Part shown: positions 16,325 through 26,777 of the stretch, piece after piece
Numbering within the stretch: the stretch's first letter is position 1
Layout: each line of letters opens with the position of its first letter
NCBI RefSeq assembly: GCF_035325945.1
Contig: NZ_DAOKYX010000016.1
Coordinates: forward strand, 4,081 to 68,080
Origin: Parvibaculum sp035325945
Lineage (GTDB): Bacteria > Pseudomonadota > Alphaproteobacteria > Parvibaculales > Parvibaculaceae
Direction: 5' to 3'
DNA length: 64,000 bases
The notes under the pieces: generated by a model
What the model was told of the DNA's origin: nothing
Database searches by the model: none
What the model saw: the letters and a program-made list of their open reading frames with translations, nothing else
Program-made: the position numbers and the translations under genes

Positions 16325-17722
16325 ATGAGCAGCGAGGCGGGGCGGCAGGACGGCTGGCGCGATCTGTTGCGGGAGGGGCGTTTCGCCCGGTTTGCGCTTC
16401 TCTGCCTCGGGGTCTGGCTCAATGCAGCGGACGCATTGATGACGGCCACGATCATGCCGAGCGTGGCGCGCGACATTGGCGGCTATGCCTATTTCGGCTG
16501 GGCGATTGCGGGCTATCTGCTCGGCTCGATTGTGGCGGGCGCCAGCGCCGGGCAATTCTCCATGCGGTTCGGCGTGCGGCGAGCCCTGGCGATGGCGGCC
16601 ATCGTCTATGCGGCGGGATGCGTCGTCAGCGCGATCGCGCCAGAGATCGCGAGCTTCCTTGTCGGCCGGCTCCTCCAGGGCGTGGGCGCAGGCTGGGTCG
16701 TCGGCCTTTGCTATGTCGCCATCGGAACGATGTTTCCCGAGCATCTATGGGCGCGGGTGCTTGCGTCCATTTCGGGCGTCTGGGGCGTCGCCACGCTGCT
16801 GAGCCCGTTGATCGGCGGCATATTCGCGGAAGCCGGCATCTGGCGGTGGTCGTTCTGGCTCTTCGCTGTGCAGGGGACAGGCTTTGCGGCGGCGGCGCTC
16901 GCGCTGCTTGGAGAGGGGCATCCGCAACGGGACGACCATCCGCTTCCGATCCGGCAGCTTGCGATCCTGACGTCTGGCATTCTCGCCATCGCGGCGGCGG
17001 GGCTCCTTCCGGACGCCGCTCGCGCGCTTGCTCTCGGCGCGGCGGGTCTTGCGCTCCTCCTCTGGTTCGTTCGCTTCGATGCGCGCTCTCGCGCGCCCCT
17101 TCTGCCGCGCCAGACCGGGAACCCCGCAACGGCCGCCGGGGCAGGCTATGCGATGATCTTCCTTCTCGCGGCCGGAACGATCAGCTTCAGCGTCTATGGC
17201 TCGGCGATCATGCAGGCGCTCTACGGGAGTTCGCCGCTTGCCGCCGGATATATCATCGGCGCGGAGGCCATGGCCTGGACGCTGGCGGCGCTCGCCGTTT
17301 CAAGCCTGCCCGACAGGTGGCACGGCTTCTTCATCCGCCTCGGCGCGAGTTGCATCGTTGCAGGCGTGGCGGGGCTTGCGATCGCGATGCCGCGCGGCCC
17401 CGTGGCCGCCATCGTCGCCAGCGCCATAATCATGGGATGCGGCTTCGGCCTTGCCTGGGCGTTCATGGCGCGGCGCATTCTTTCGAGCGTCGACGGAGAG
17501 GAGAGGGCGGTCGCCTCTTCCGCCGTGCCGACGATGCAGCTTGTCGGCGGCGCGGCCGGCTCGGCGGGCGCAGGCGCCATCGCCAATCTGCTCGGCTTCG
17601 TCCATGGCATAGACGCGACGACGGCGGCGGCGGGGAGCTTCTGGCTCTTCGCGGCCTTCGTGCCCGTGGTCGGGCTCGGCTGGCTTGCAGCCTGGCGGCT
17701 TGCGGGGCTCGAGCGCGGCTAG
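16325..17722 (+). CDS. MFS-family transporter
   Basis: This roughly 465-residue integral membrane protein has 12-14 hydrophobic helices. Early features typical of MFS drug:proton antiporters are LNAADALMTATIMPSVARDI (helix 1) and the loop with GVRRALAMAA, followed by GRLLQGVGAGWVVGLCYVAIG (helices 4-5). The start is uncertain: GTG 16313 or ATG 16325 (MSSEAGRQDGWR). The gene lies downstream of a TetR regulator and converges with the AI-2E permease gene; their stop codons overlap by four bases. The substrate is unknown; an efflux role is inferred from family and context. Confidence 0.85.
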   Translation: MSSEAGRQDGWRDLLREGRFARFALLCLGVWLNAADALMTATIMPSVARDIGGYAYFGWAIAGYLLGSIVAGASAGQFSMRFGVRRALAMAAIVYAAGCVVSAIAPEIASFLVGRLLQGVGAGWVVGLCYVAIGTMFPEHLWARVLASISGVWGVATLLSPLIGGIFAEAGIWRWSFWLFAVQGTGFAAAALALLGEGHPQRDDHPLPIRQLAILTSGILAIAAAGLLPDAARALALGAAGLALLLWFVRFDARSRAPLLPRQTGNPATAAGAGYAMIFLLAAGTISFSVYGSAIMQALYGSSPLAAGYIIGAEAMAWTLAALAVSSLPDRWHGFFIRLGASCIVAGVAGLAIAMPRGPVAAIVASAIIMGCGFGLAWAFMARRILSSVDGEERAVASSAVPTMQLVGGAAGSAGAGAIANLLGFVHGIDATTAAAGSFWLFAAFVPVVGLGWLAAWRLAGLERG

Positions 17723-18753
17723 ATGAGGCCGCGCGCGGAAAGCTCGTCCTTCACATAGGCGTAGTAAATCGGCGCGGCGATGACGCCGGGCACGCCGAAC
17801 CACGCTTCCATCGCCAGCATTGCGATCAGCATTTCCCATGCGCGCGAGCGGATCTGCGTGCCGATGATGCGCGCATTGACGAAATATTCGAGCTTGTGGA
17901 TGAGGACGAGGAACAGGAGCGATCCGATGGCGGCCGAGGCTGAAACGCTGAGGCTCACGATCACGATGACCGTGTTCGAGATGAGATTGCCGATGACGGG
18001 AAGAAGTCCGGCAATGAAGGTGACGGCGATCATGGTCTTCACAAGCGGAAGATTGATGCCAATCGCAGGCAGGATTGCCGCCAGATAAAGCGCCGTCAGG
18101 GTCGTGTTGAGCGCGGAGATGCGGACCTGCGCGAAGACCACGCGGCGGAAAGCATTGCCGAGGATCTGCGCGCGCCCGAGCAGCGCTCCCCGGAGCGGGG
18201 GCAGATTGGCGGGCGTCGGCGTCGCCTCGCCCAGCACGGCGAGACCGCCGATGACCGCGCCGACGATGATGTGAACGACGATGCGGCCGAAATTCTCGCC
18301 GACGCTTTGCAGGACGCCGGCATGCGCCCGCAGCCATTGCGCGGCTTCCCGTTCCCAATCCTGCGCCGTGGCGGGAAGCATGTCCTGCGCCCAGGCGGGG
18401 AAATGGGTTCGCGCCGTCAGCACGATATCCGCCATTTTCTGCATCAGGATGACGACGTTGTCGGAGCTGTCGGTGAAGAAGGCGGTAAGGCCCGCGACGC
18501 CGGAGGAGAGGATCAGCGTTGCGATAAAGGCGAGAAGCGCCAGCGCCACGGCCTTGCCCGTCCGGTGCGTGAGGCCCGGAATGTGAACATAGGGCGCCAT
18601 CATGTGCACCAGCTCATAAACGAGCACGCCGGCGAGGAAGGCGGCGAGAAGACCGAGATTGAGCACGGCATAGAGCGCCAGCCCCATGAGAGCGAGGGCC
18701 GCGATCTCTATCCTGCGGGTGCTGGCCAGTTCGAAGGCCGTCGGTGCAGTCAT
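17719..18753 (-). CDS. AI-2E-family permease
   Basis: The roughly 344-residue membrane protein has the layout of the AI-2E/TqsA/YdiK transporter family: two N-terminal helices, a pair of helices at about residues 45-95, a soluble stretch, then five C-terminal helices with the typical VPGVIAAPIYYAYVKDEL end (here FGVPGVIAAP). ATG 18753 is chosen because GGAAG lies seven bases upstream; an ATG at 18807 would add 18 residues. Members export autoinducer-2 or other small solutes, or act as Na+/H+ antiporters, so the actual substrate is open. It is convergent with the MFS gene. Confidence 0.85.
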   Translation of the reverse strand: MTAPTAFELASTRRIEIAALALMGLALYAVLNLGLLAAFLAGVLVYELVHMMAPYVHIPGLTHRTGKAVALALLAFIATLILSSGVAGLTAFFTDSSDNVVILMQKMADIVLTARTHFPAWAQDMLPATAQDWEREAAQWLRAHAGVLQSVGENFGRIVVHIIVGAVIGGLAVLGEATPTPANLPPLRGALLGRAQILGNAFRRVVFAQVRISALNTTLTALYLAAILPAIGINLPLVKTMIAVTFIAGLLPVIGNLISNTVIVIVSLSVSASAAIGSLLFLVLIHKLEYFVNARIIGTQIRSRAWEMLIAMLAMEAWFGVPGVIAAPIYYAYVKDELSARGLI

Positions 18754-18933
18754 TCTGTTTCTTCCCGCCTTGGCGATGTCCGGATGCCTTGTCCCGGCGG
18801 CGAGCATATAACCGCCCGCCGCTTCGGCCTACAGCCAAAGGGACGGCCGGGCGGCGAGGGCCGATTTGCCGCCCGTGGCGCGATCGGCTAGAAGAGGCCC
18901 GACATTCCCCAGACCGTCGAGAGCGAACCGCCT

Positions 18934-20589
<1,656 letters not shown>

Positions 20590-20613
20590 GAAGGCGGACA
20601 GGATCGAAGACAT

Positions 20614-20648
20614 AACGGCGCGGGGGTTTCTCCCGCGCCGTTTTCTTT
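20614..20648 (+). terminator. Rho-independent terminator of ettA
   Basis: A GC-rich hairpin with arms AACGGCGCGGG and CCCGCGCCGTT is followed by a T-rich tract (TTTTCTTTT). It lies 25 bases after the ettA stop. The opposite strand offers weaker termination for the convergent tetR gene. Confidence 0.9.
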
Positions 20649-20664
20649 TGCGCCTCGTCTGGCA

Positions 20665-21291
20665 TCAGCGCCGCGGCGCGGCGGTCATGTCGAGAGCGAT
20701 ATAGGCCGTGAGGACGTTCTTGAATTCGCGCGAGAGAGTGCCGAGCGCCGATTGCGGCACGCGCACGACCTCGATCACATAGGCATCGAGCATGATGGTG
20801 GCGATCCGTGCCAGCGTCGAGGCCCGGCGCTTCGCAATGCCCATGGCTTCGAGGAGACGGGTCAGTTGCCTTGCTACCTGCGTGTTGATGCGGTCGTCGA
20901 GCTTGCGAAGTTCGGGATCGGCCTTGAGCGCGTGCAGGATGACGGCGGTGACGGGCGCTGCGCGATAGGCTTGCGTGAGGTCGTCGATCAGCGTGTCGAC
21001 GATGCCCGGCCAGGGCTCGCCCCGGTTCGCGCGCTCGATCAGCATGTCGAGATCGCTCTTGCGGTGCCGGACGAAGTGCCCGGTCAGCTCCGCGACGATC
21101 GCCCGCTTGTTGGCGAAGTAATGATAGAGCGACGTGACGCTGATGCCCGCTTCCTCGGCGACGCGCGTGGTCGTCAGCGCGTCATAGCCTGCTTCCACCA
21201 GGAGCCTGGTGGCGGCTTCGAGGATCCCCTGGACGCGGATGCGGGCGCGCCCCTGGCGCGGCGTCGTTCTCTTCGCAAGCGTTGCGGACAT
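20665..21291 (-). CDS. TetR-family transcriptional regulator
   Basis: The 208-residue TetR protein has a helix-turn-helix at about residues 20-65 (ALTTTRVAEEAGISVTSLYHYFANKRAIVAEL) and an AefR/TetR-like C-terminal domain with VILHALKADPELRKLD. It is divergent from a class-III aminotransferase gene. The gap between them holds a good promoter and two palindromes, so it probably represses the aminotransferase gene and perhaps itself. Confidence 0.9.
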   Translation of the reverse strand: MSATLAKRTTPRQGRARIRVQGILEAATRLLVEAGYDALTTTRVAEEAGISVTSLYHYFANKRAIVAELTGHFVRHRKSDLDMLIERANRGEPWPGIVDTLIDDLTQAYRAAPVTAVILHALKADPELRKLDDRINTQVARQLTRLLEAMGIAKRRASTLARIATIMLDAYVIEVVRVPQSALGTLSREFKNVLTAYIALDMTAAPRR

Positions 21292-21352
21292 GGATGCGAT
21301 TCTTGATCGGGCGGCTGGCTTTTGACCGGAATTTGAAAGCTACACAAATTGT

Positions 21353-21381
21353 TTGACCGCGAACAGGGCACCCACTTAGAT
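21353..21381 (+). promoter_or_regulatory. Promoter of aminotransferase gene
   Basis: TTGACC (21353-21358) and TTAGAT (21376-21381) are separated by exactly 17 bases. The -10 box lies inside a short palindrome, consistent with repression by the divergent TetR protein. Confidence 0.6.
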
Positions 21382-21404
21382 TTCTAAAGTTGAATGGTAT
21401 TCAA
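21376..21404. promoter_or_regulatory. Two adjacent palindromes, probable TetR operators
   Basis: TTAGA-TT-TCTAA (21376-21387) overlaps the -10 box. TTGAAT-GGT-ATTCAA (21390-21404) covers the expected transcription start. Both are perfect inverted repeats in the tetR/aminotransferase gap. Which one is the real binding site, or whether they act together, cannot be told from sequence. Confidence 0.55.
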
Positions 21405-21449
21405 AATAAGGCGCGAAGCCTTCACGCCATGACAAAGGGAGACCCCGCG

Positions 21450-22838
21450 ATGAGCGACCGCCTGGCCAATCTGCCCGCGCCACTCGAGGCTGAGGGCGTC
21501 TGGAAGAACGTGTTTTCCTATCACCCGATGGATGTGGAACTGGCGCGAGCGGAGGGGGTTCATCTCTTCGACACCAAGGGCAATCGCTATATCGACGCGT
21601 CGGGTGGGCCGATGGCTGTCAATCTGGGGCACAACGATCCCCGCATGCGCGCCGCCGTCGAGGCGCAGATGCGCGACTTCGCCTATGTGCATCCGGTGCT
21701 CGCCAACCGTCCGCGCGCGGCGCTCTGCAATGCCATTGCGGAGGTCGCGCCCGAGGGGCTCAATGCGACCTATCTCGTCTCCGGCGGTTCGGAGGCAGTG
21801 GAAACCGCCGTCAAGATCGCGCGGCAATATTGGGTCGGTGCGGGCAAGCCCGAGAAGCACAAGGTCATTGCCTGTTACGAATCCTATCATGGCATGACGC
21901 TCGGCACGATGGCGCTGTCGGGAAATGCGGCGACGATGCGGCCCTTCGACCCGATGCTTCAGAAATGGCCGCATGTCCGTCAGTATTCGGACCATCTGAA
22001 GCCCGCCCATCTCGACCGGGACGAGTGGGCGGTCGAATGCGCGCGCGATCTCGAGCGGCTCATCCATTGCGAGGGCGCGCATTCGGTCGCGGCCTTCATC
22101 GTGACGCCGCATGGCTGCGGCTCCGAATATGGCGTCGTAGCGCCCGCCCGCTATTGGGAGGAGGTGCGCCGCATCTGCGACGAATACGAGGTTCTGCTGA
22201 TCGCGGATGAAGTCGTGACCGGCTTTGGCCGGACGGGCGAATGGTTCGGCATGCAGCATTTCGGCGTCGCGCCGGACATCATGACCATGGCCAAGGGCAT
22301 CTCCTCCTGCTTCCTGCCGCTCGGCGCCGTCACGGTGAGCGACGCGATCAACGAGGTCTTCCGCGCCGGCACACCCTTCATTCACGGCTTCACAAATGGC
22401 GGCAATGCGCTTTCCTGCGCGGCGGGGCTGCAGGTCATCGACATCATCAAGGAAGACGGGCTCATCGCCCATTGCCGCGAGATGGGGGAGCGGCTCTTTG
22501 CCCAGAAGGAGCGCCTGCTTGCGCATCCGACGGTTGCCGATGCGCGCGGCTGGGGGCTCTTCATGGTTCTCGAAATGGTCGAGAGCAAGGCCAGCCGTGA
22601 ATATTTCGCGCCCGAGAAGCAGGCGGAACAGTTGTTCCAGAGCCTCGCGCTCAAGAACGGGCTTGTCTTCTATTCCACTCTTTACGGTGCGCGCCGGCGT
22701 CCGCTCTTTCGCCGCGGTCTGCCGCTCTGGGTGTCGCCGCCGCTCACCATTTCGGCGAGCGAGATCGACGAACTCGTCGACCGGCTCGACCGCACGCTCG
22801 GCGAATGGGAGCGGATGCTGGGCGTCGCTGGCGTGTAA
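21450..22838 (+). CDS. Class-III PLP-dependent aminotransferase
   Basis: This 462-residue fold-type I aminotransferase (omega-aminotransferase group) shows the pattern of YIDASGGPMAVNLGHNDPR near the N-terminus, VSGGSEAVETAVKIAR, SYHGMTLGTMALSG, LLIADEVVTGFGRTGEWFG and the PLP lysine K282 in MTMAKGISS. ATG 21450 is chosen because AAAGGGAG is correctly spaced; an upstream start at 21390 overlaps the operator region. Substrates are likely an amine or beta/omega-amino acid and a keto acid, but the exact reaction is unknown. It is probably controlled by the divergent TetR protein. Confidence 0.92.
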   Translation: MSDRLANLPAPLEAEGVWKNVFSYHPMDVELARAEGVHLFDTKGNRYIDASGGPMAVNLGHNDPRMRAAVEAQMRDFAYVHPVLANRPRAALCNAIAEVAPEGLNATYLVSGGSEAVETAVKIARQYWVGAGKPEKHKVIACYESYHGMTLGTMALSGNAATMRPFDPMLQKWPHVRQYSDHLKPAHLDRDEWAVECARDLERLIHCEGAHSVAAFIVTPHGCGSEYGVVAPARYWEEVRRICDEYEVLLIADEVVTGFGRTGEWFGMQHFGVAPDIMTMAKGISSCFLPLGAVTVSDAINEVFRAGTPFIHGFTNGGNALSCAAGLQVIDIIKEDGLIAHCREMGERLFAQKERLLAHPTVADARGWGLFMVLEMVESKASREYFAPEKQAEQLFQSLALKNGLVFYSTLYGARRRPLFRRGLPLWVSPPLTISASEIDELVDRLDRTLGEWERMLGVAGV

Positions 22839-22860
22839 AACGCCGGAGCTCCAAAATGCG

Positions 22861-22891
22861 AACGCCCCCGGATTTTGTCCGGGGGCGTTTT
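22861..22891. terminator. Bidirectional terminator between convergent genes
   Basis: AACGCCCCCGGA and TCCGGGGGCGTT form a perfect 12-base stem around TTTTG, followed by a short T-run on the plus strand and preceded by A-rich sequence for the minus strand. It serves the aminotransferase gene (plus) and mlaC (minus). Confidence 0.88.
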
Positions 22892-22910
22892 CAATTCGAT
22901 GGGAGGCGTC

Positions 22911-23594
22911 TCAGGGGGCGGTGCTTGCCGAGCCGGTCGCCGGGAGCTTGCCCGCATCGGCATCCGCGATCTGGTGGCGCAGGTGGTCGAGCAGGGCGTT
23001 GAAGTCGCCATTGTGATTGTTGATCACCGAGGTGAAGGCGGAGCGCTGCTCCTGAGCCAGCCACACGCCGACGACATTGACGTCGAAGATCTTGTAGCCA
23101 TTGTCCTTCTTCAGGAGCCACCAGGTGACTTCAACGGGCTGACGGCCATTCGTGAAATTGATCCGGCTCTGGACGATGGCCTGGTTCGTGCCCTTGGGCT
23201 GCGAGCCGGTCACCTGCAGCTTCTCGTCATGATAGTCGGAGAGGCGCGTCACATAGACCTTCACGACGAAATTGTCGAAGAGCTTGAGATATTCGTCGCG
23301 CTGATCGGGCGTGGGCACACGGAGGAACTGTCCGAGGCAGAAGGCGGCGATCTTCTGCATGTCCGCATTCTCGGTCAGGAGCTTGTTGAAGGCGGCTTCG
23401 CGCGCCGTCTTGTCCAGGCTCTTGTCGCTGATGATCTGGATCGCCTTTGCGGAGATGTCCGAAACCCATGCCTCGGCGGCGGGATCGGCATTCGCGGCCC
23501 TTGCGGGTGTGCCTGACATCGCGATTGCGCCGAGAAGGGCGAGCGCGAGCGCGAGTGGTGCGAGGGCGGGACGCATGGACTTGAGCGAAATCAT
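22911..23594 (-). CDS. mlaC: MlaC-type periplasmic phospholipid-binding protein
   Basis: The 227-residue protein carries a Sec signal peptide (hydrophobic core LAPLALALALLGAIAMSG, probable cleavage after PARA) and a Tol/Ttg2-type MlaC domain: FCLGQFLRVPTPDQRDEYL, FVVKVYVTRLSDY, VTWWLLKKDNGYKIFDVNVVGVWLAQEQRS. MlaC shuttles phospholipids between outer-membrane MlaA and the inner-membrane MlaFEDB transporter. AGGAG is well placed before its ATG. It is downstream of mlaA on the same strand; mlaFED genes are not in the window. Confidence 0.92.
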   Translation of the reverse strand: MISLKSMRPALAPLALALALLGAIAMSGTPARAANADPAAEAWVSDISAKAIQIISDKSLDKTAREAAFNKLLTENADMQKIAAFCLGQFLRVPTPDQRDEYLKLFDNFVVKVYVTRLSDYHDEKLQVTGSQPKGTNQAIVQSRINFTNGRQPVEVTWWLLKKDNGYKIFDVNVVGVWLAQEQRSAFTSVINNHNGDFNALLDHLRHQIADADAGKLPATGSASTAP

Positions 23595-23665
23595 TGCCTG
23601 TCTCCTTCAGACGAACACGTCGAAGCGGCCGATCATGGCTTCGGAGGGCACCGAAACTGTCGCTC

Positions 23666-24487
23666 CTACTTCTCGGGAGCGACAGTCTGGGGTTCGTTTG
23701 TGTCGAAATTCAGATTGTCGATATCCGGCAGATTTTGCGTATTCGTCTTGCCGTTCGCAATCTCGTTGGCGCGGGTCTGTCGATAGAGGCTGCGCACGGT
23801 CGCGTAGTAATCGACGGATGTCCGCTCGATCTGATCCAGCGTCGCGAGGTTCCGCGAGCGCACGTCGATGCCGTTCACGACGAAGCGCGTGACGGGAACC
23901 GTGTACGGACCACCCCAGTAGATATAGGTGAGCGGATCGAAGAACAGTTCATCGACGGCGAAGCCGGCGAGATCGCGGGGCGGCGAGGGGCCTAGCACCG
24001 GCAGGAAGAGATAGGGGCCTTCAGGCGTATCCCAGGTCGCGAGCGTCTGGCCGAAATCTTCCCTGTGCTGCGGATAGCCCCAGCCGGTTGCCGGGTCGAA
24101 GAGGCCGAGAACGCCGACCGTCGTATTGATGCCGAAGCGCGAGGCCGTGGTGCCGGCGCGCGACCACTCGCCCTGCAGCGCGTCGTTGGCGAGGACGGTG
24201 GGAGCGGCCAGATTGTCGAGGAAATGCCGGATGCTGTTGCGCGCCGGGTCGGGAACGACGCCCTGATACCATGTCGCGACGGGCTTCAGCAGAATGATGT
24301 CGAAGAAGCGGTTGAGCTCGAAGAAATAGCGGTTCAGCGGCTCGACCGGATCGTTTGCCTCTTCATAGGCCTGAACGGCCGCCTTGTTCGACGGATCGGG
24401 GCGTGTGGCGCAGGCCGCAAGCGTGATCATGAGCGCGATGCAGGCCGCGCGTGCCGCGAAATTCGCTGTCCTGGCCAGTAAGTCCAT
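23666..24487 (-). CDS. mlaA: MlaA (VacJ) outer-membrane lipoprotein
   Basis: The 273-residue protein from ATG 24487 has a lipoprotein signal with lipobox LAAC (Cys about residue 26), then the MlaA family signature NDPVEPLNRYFFELNRFFD, FLDNLAAPTVLANDALQG, RFGINTTVGVLGLFDPA and the EDFGQTLATWDTPEGPYLFLPVLGPS block. MlaA removes misplaced phospholipids from the outer leaflet. GGGGAACG precedes this ATG; an upstream ATG at 24556 would bury the signal peptide. It precedes mlaC by about 70 bases. Confidence 0.93.
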   Translation of the reverse strand: MDLLARTANFAARAACIALMITLAACATRPDPSNKAAVQAYEEANDPVEPLNRYFFELNRFFDIILLKPVATWYQGVVPDPARNSIRHFLDNLAAPTVLANDALQGEWSRAGTTASRFGINTTVGVLGLFDPATGWGYPQHREDFGQTLATWDTPEGPYLFLPVLGPSPPRDLAGFAVDELFFDPLTYIYWGGPYTVPVTRFVVNGIDVRSRNLATLDQIERTSVDYYATVRSLYRQTRANEIANGKTNTQNLPDIDNLNFDTNEPQTVAPEK

Positions 24488-24865
24488 CGTTCCCCACACC
24501 CAGCGCCGCCATGACCGTGAACCGGTCGGGACCAAGGCGCCCGCCTCGCAATACAAGGCTCCGATCGGGAATTCCCGTCGGAGCCCCAGTTTCTGCCATG
24601 AGCGCCGCGTCCAGAATTCGTCAACTTGCTTAATACGCGGTAAATGCCGCCAGAATGTGGCGCATTCCCTGCCGTCAATCCAGCGGGCTCAAGCGACAAG
24701 TTGGTATCACAGCCCCCAGCCGTTAACCAGCGGAGCGGGCGCCCCTCTTATGCCGATGTGGCTCAGGTGTTGCCCGATTGCTGCAGCGAAATGGCTAGAA
24801 TCCACTTGAATTTGAACATAAAGATATGTTTATGTTTGATCAGAGCGGAAATCTGGTGAGTAGGC
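24488..24865. other. Divergent intergenic region, mlaA / methionine operon
   Basis: No gene is visible. The right end becomes AT-rich and holds a strong palindrome (24815-24836) close to the start of the regulator gene. The left end should carry the mlaAC promoter, which was not resolved. Confidence 0.6.
24815..24836. promoter_or_regulatory. Palindromic operator ahead of methionine-cycle operon
   Basis: AACATAAA and TTTATGTT are perfect 8-base arms around GATATG. It lies 29 bases upstream of the regulator start in an AT-rich island. Form and location fit an ArsR-family site. It resembles, from memory, the SahR (S-adenosylhomocysteine-responsive) type of motif; this needs a motif comparison. 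Confidence 0.65.
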
Positions 24866-25873
24866 ATGGATGAGCTGTTGACAGGGCTGAGAGCGGCGGG
24901 CGAGCCAACGCGCCTCAGGCTGCTTGCCATCCTGATGAAGAGCGAACTCACCGTAACCGAACTCACCCAGATCCTCCGCCAGAGCCAGCCCCGGGTCAGC
25001 CGCCATCTGAAGCTCATGTGCGAGGCTGGGTTGCTCGACCGCTTTCGTGAGGGAAGCTGGGTTTTCTACAGGCGTGCCCAGTCGGGCGCTGGAGCGCGGC
25101 TCGCCGCATTGCTGACCGGCCTCATCCCGGCGGGCGATCCCACCACCGCGCGCGATCTGGAGCGGCTGGAGGCCGTGCGCGCCGCCCGCGCGGAACGCGC
25201 CGCCGAATTCTTCCGGGCCAACGCCGAGCAATGGCGCCGCATCCGCTCGCTCTATGTGCCGGAGGCGAAGGTTGAGGAGGCGCTGCTCGATCTCGGCGCG
25301 CGCGAGCGGATCGGAACGCTCGTCGATCTCGGGACCGGCACGGGGCGCATTCTCGAACTCGTCGGCGCGCGGGCGGAAACGGCGATCGGCATCGACCTGA
25401 GCCCGGAAATGCTCGCCTTCGCCCGCGCCTATCTCGAACAGTCGGGCGTCGAGAGCTGCTCGGTCCGGCAGGGCGATCTCTACGATCTGCCGCTTCAGGA
25501 CGAGATGGCCGATCTCGTCACGCTGCACCAGGTGCTGCATTATCTGGACGATCCGGCGGCGGCGGTCGGCGAGGCCGCTCGCGTCCTCAAGACCGGCGGG
25601 CGGCTTCTCATTGCCGATTTCGCGCCGCATGACCTCGACTTTCTCCGGGAAGAGCAGGCGCATCGCCGCCTCGGCTTCTCGGAAGAGGAAGTCAGGAGCT
25701 GGCTCGATCAGGCCGGGCTTGAACTCAGGGAGCTTCGCCGTCTGCCGCCCGAGGGCGGGGACGAGGCGAAGCTGACAGTTGTGATCTATGCCGCCGATAA
25801 GCCGCGCGCCGCGCTTGCACATGCGGCAGGCCGCGCGGAGCGTGGAAGCGAACTCGAGGGAGTCGAAGGATGA
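24866..25873 (+). CDS. ArsR-family regulator fused to methyltransferase domain
   Basis: The 335-residue protein has an N-terminal ArsR winged helix (about residues 5-75: GEPTRLRLLAILMKSELTVTEL, QSQPRVSRHLKLMCEAGLL) with no cysteine metal site of the SmtB/ArsR kind. A class-I SAM-binding domain follows at about 130-320 (LVDLGTGTGRILEL at 152, IGIDLSPEML, VTLHQVLHYLDDPAAAVGEAARVL). Such fusions stand at the head of methionine-cycle operons and probably sense S-adenosylhomocysteine or SAM with the C-terminal domain (SahR-like; inference). It overlaps metF by four bases and likely represses the operon by binding the palindrome just upstream. An enzymatic methyltransferase role cannot be excluded. 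Confidence 0.88.
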   Translation: MDELLTGLRAAGEPTRLRLLAILMKSELTVTELTQILRQSQPRVSRHLKLMCEAGLLDRFREGSWVFYRRAQSGAGARLAALLTGLIPAGDPTTARDLERLEAVRAARAERAAEFFRANAEQWRRIRSLYVPEAKVEEALLDLGARERIGTLVDLGTGTGRILELVGARAETAIGIDLSPEMLAFARAYLEQSGVESCSVRQGDLYDLPLQDEMADLVTLHQVLHYLDDPAAAVGEAARVLKTGGRLLIADFAPHDLDFLREEQAHRRLGFSEEEVRSWLDQAGLELRELRRLPPEGGDEAKLTVVIYAADKPRAALAHAAGRAERGSELEGVEG

Positions 25874-26763
25874 GCGGAGAGCCCATGAACAAGGCGCAGG
25901 CGACGCGCGTCTCCTTCGAATTCTTTCCGCCGAAGACGCCGGAAATGGAAGAGACGTTGTGGCGTTCGATCCGGCGGCTCGAGTCGCTCCGGCCGGAATT
26001 CGTTTCAGTCACCTATGGCGCGGGCGGATCGACGCGCGAGCGCACGCACGCCACGGTCAAGCGGATCGTGCAGGAAACGGCGCTCACGCCGGCCGCGCAT
26101 CTCACCTGTGTCGGCGCGAGCCGCGAGGAAGTGAACGAGGTCATCCGCAGCTATTGGGACGCGGGCGTGCGCCACATCGTGGCGCTGCGCGGCGACATGC
26201 CGGAACTCGGCGCGCCCTATCATCCGCATCCGCAGGGCTACCAGTCGACGCCTGAACTGATCGATGGCATCAGGAAAATCGCCGATTTCGAGGTCAGCGT
26301 CAGCGCCTATCCGGAAGGCCATCCCGAATCCGCCTCCATCGACGCCGATATCGAACTCCTGAAGAGAAAGGTGGCCGCCGGCGCCACGCGCGCCATCACG
26401 CAATTCGCTTTCGACACGGAATGCCATGCCCGCTTTCTGGAACGCGTGCGACGCGCGGGCATTACCGTGCCGATCGTGCCGGGCATCATGCCGACGACGA
26501 ATTTCAAGGGCACCAGGCGGATGGCCGAGCGCTGCGGGGCGAGCATCCCAAAATGGCTCGCCGACTATTACATCGGGCTCGACGACGACCTCGAAACGCG
26601 CAAGCTGATCGCGGCCTATGTCGCGGCCGAGCAGGTGAGCCGCCTGCGCGCTTACGGCTTCGACCGCATTCATTTCTATACGCTCAATCAGGCCGATCTC
26701 ACTTTCGCCATCTGCCACGTGATCGGGCTTCGGCCCGAGCATGCGCCAGTTCTCGCGCAGTGA
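25870..26763 (+). CDS. metF: Methylenetetrahydrofolate reductase
   Basis: The 297-residue FAD-dependent TIM-barrel enzyme reduces 5,10-methylene-THF to 5-methyl-THF, the methyl donor for methionine synthase. Typical features are VSFEFFPPKTPEMEETLW near the N-terminus, FVSVTYGAGGSTRERT, TCVGASREEV, ALRGDMP, FAYPEGHPES-type segment SAYPEGHPES, AITQFAFD and the C-terminal GFDRIHFYTLNQADLTF. It is translationally coupled to the upstream regulator (ATGA) and followed 14 bases later by the methionine-synthase genes. Confidence 0.96.
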   Translation: MSGEPMNKAQATRVSFEFFPPKTPEMEETLWRSIRRLESLRPEFVSVTYGAGGSTRERTHATVKRIVQETALTPAAHLTCVGASREEVNEVIRSYWDAGVRHIVALRGDMPELGAPYHPHPQGYQSTPELIDGIRKIADFEVSVSAYPEGHPESASIDADIELLKRKVAAGATRAITQFAFDTECHARFLERVRRAGITVPIVPGIMPTTNFKGTRRMAERCGASIPKWLADYYIGLDDDLETRKLIAAYVAAEQVSRLRAYGFDRIHFYTLNQADLTFAICHVIGLRPEHAPVLAQ

Positions 26764-26777
26764 GAGAAAGGATCATC

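Noticed and set aside
26421..26777. Upstream extension of the homocysteine-module gene
   Set aside because: The open frame continues into metF, but those residues are an Arg/His-rich translation of metF in another frame. ATG 26778 with AGAAAGGA fits the family N-terminus.
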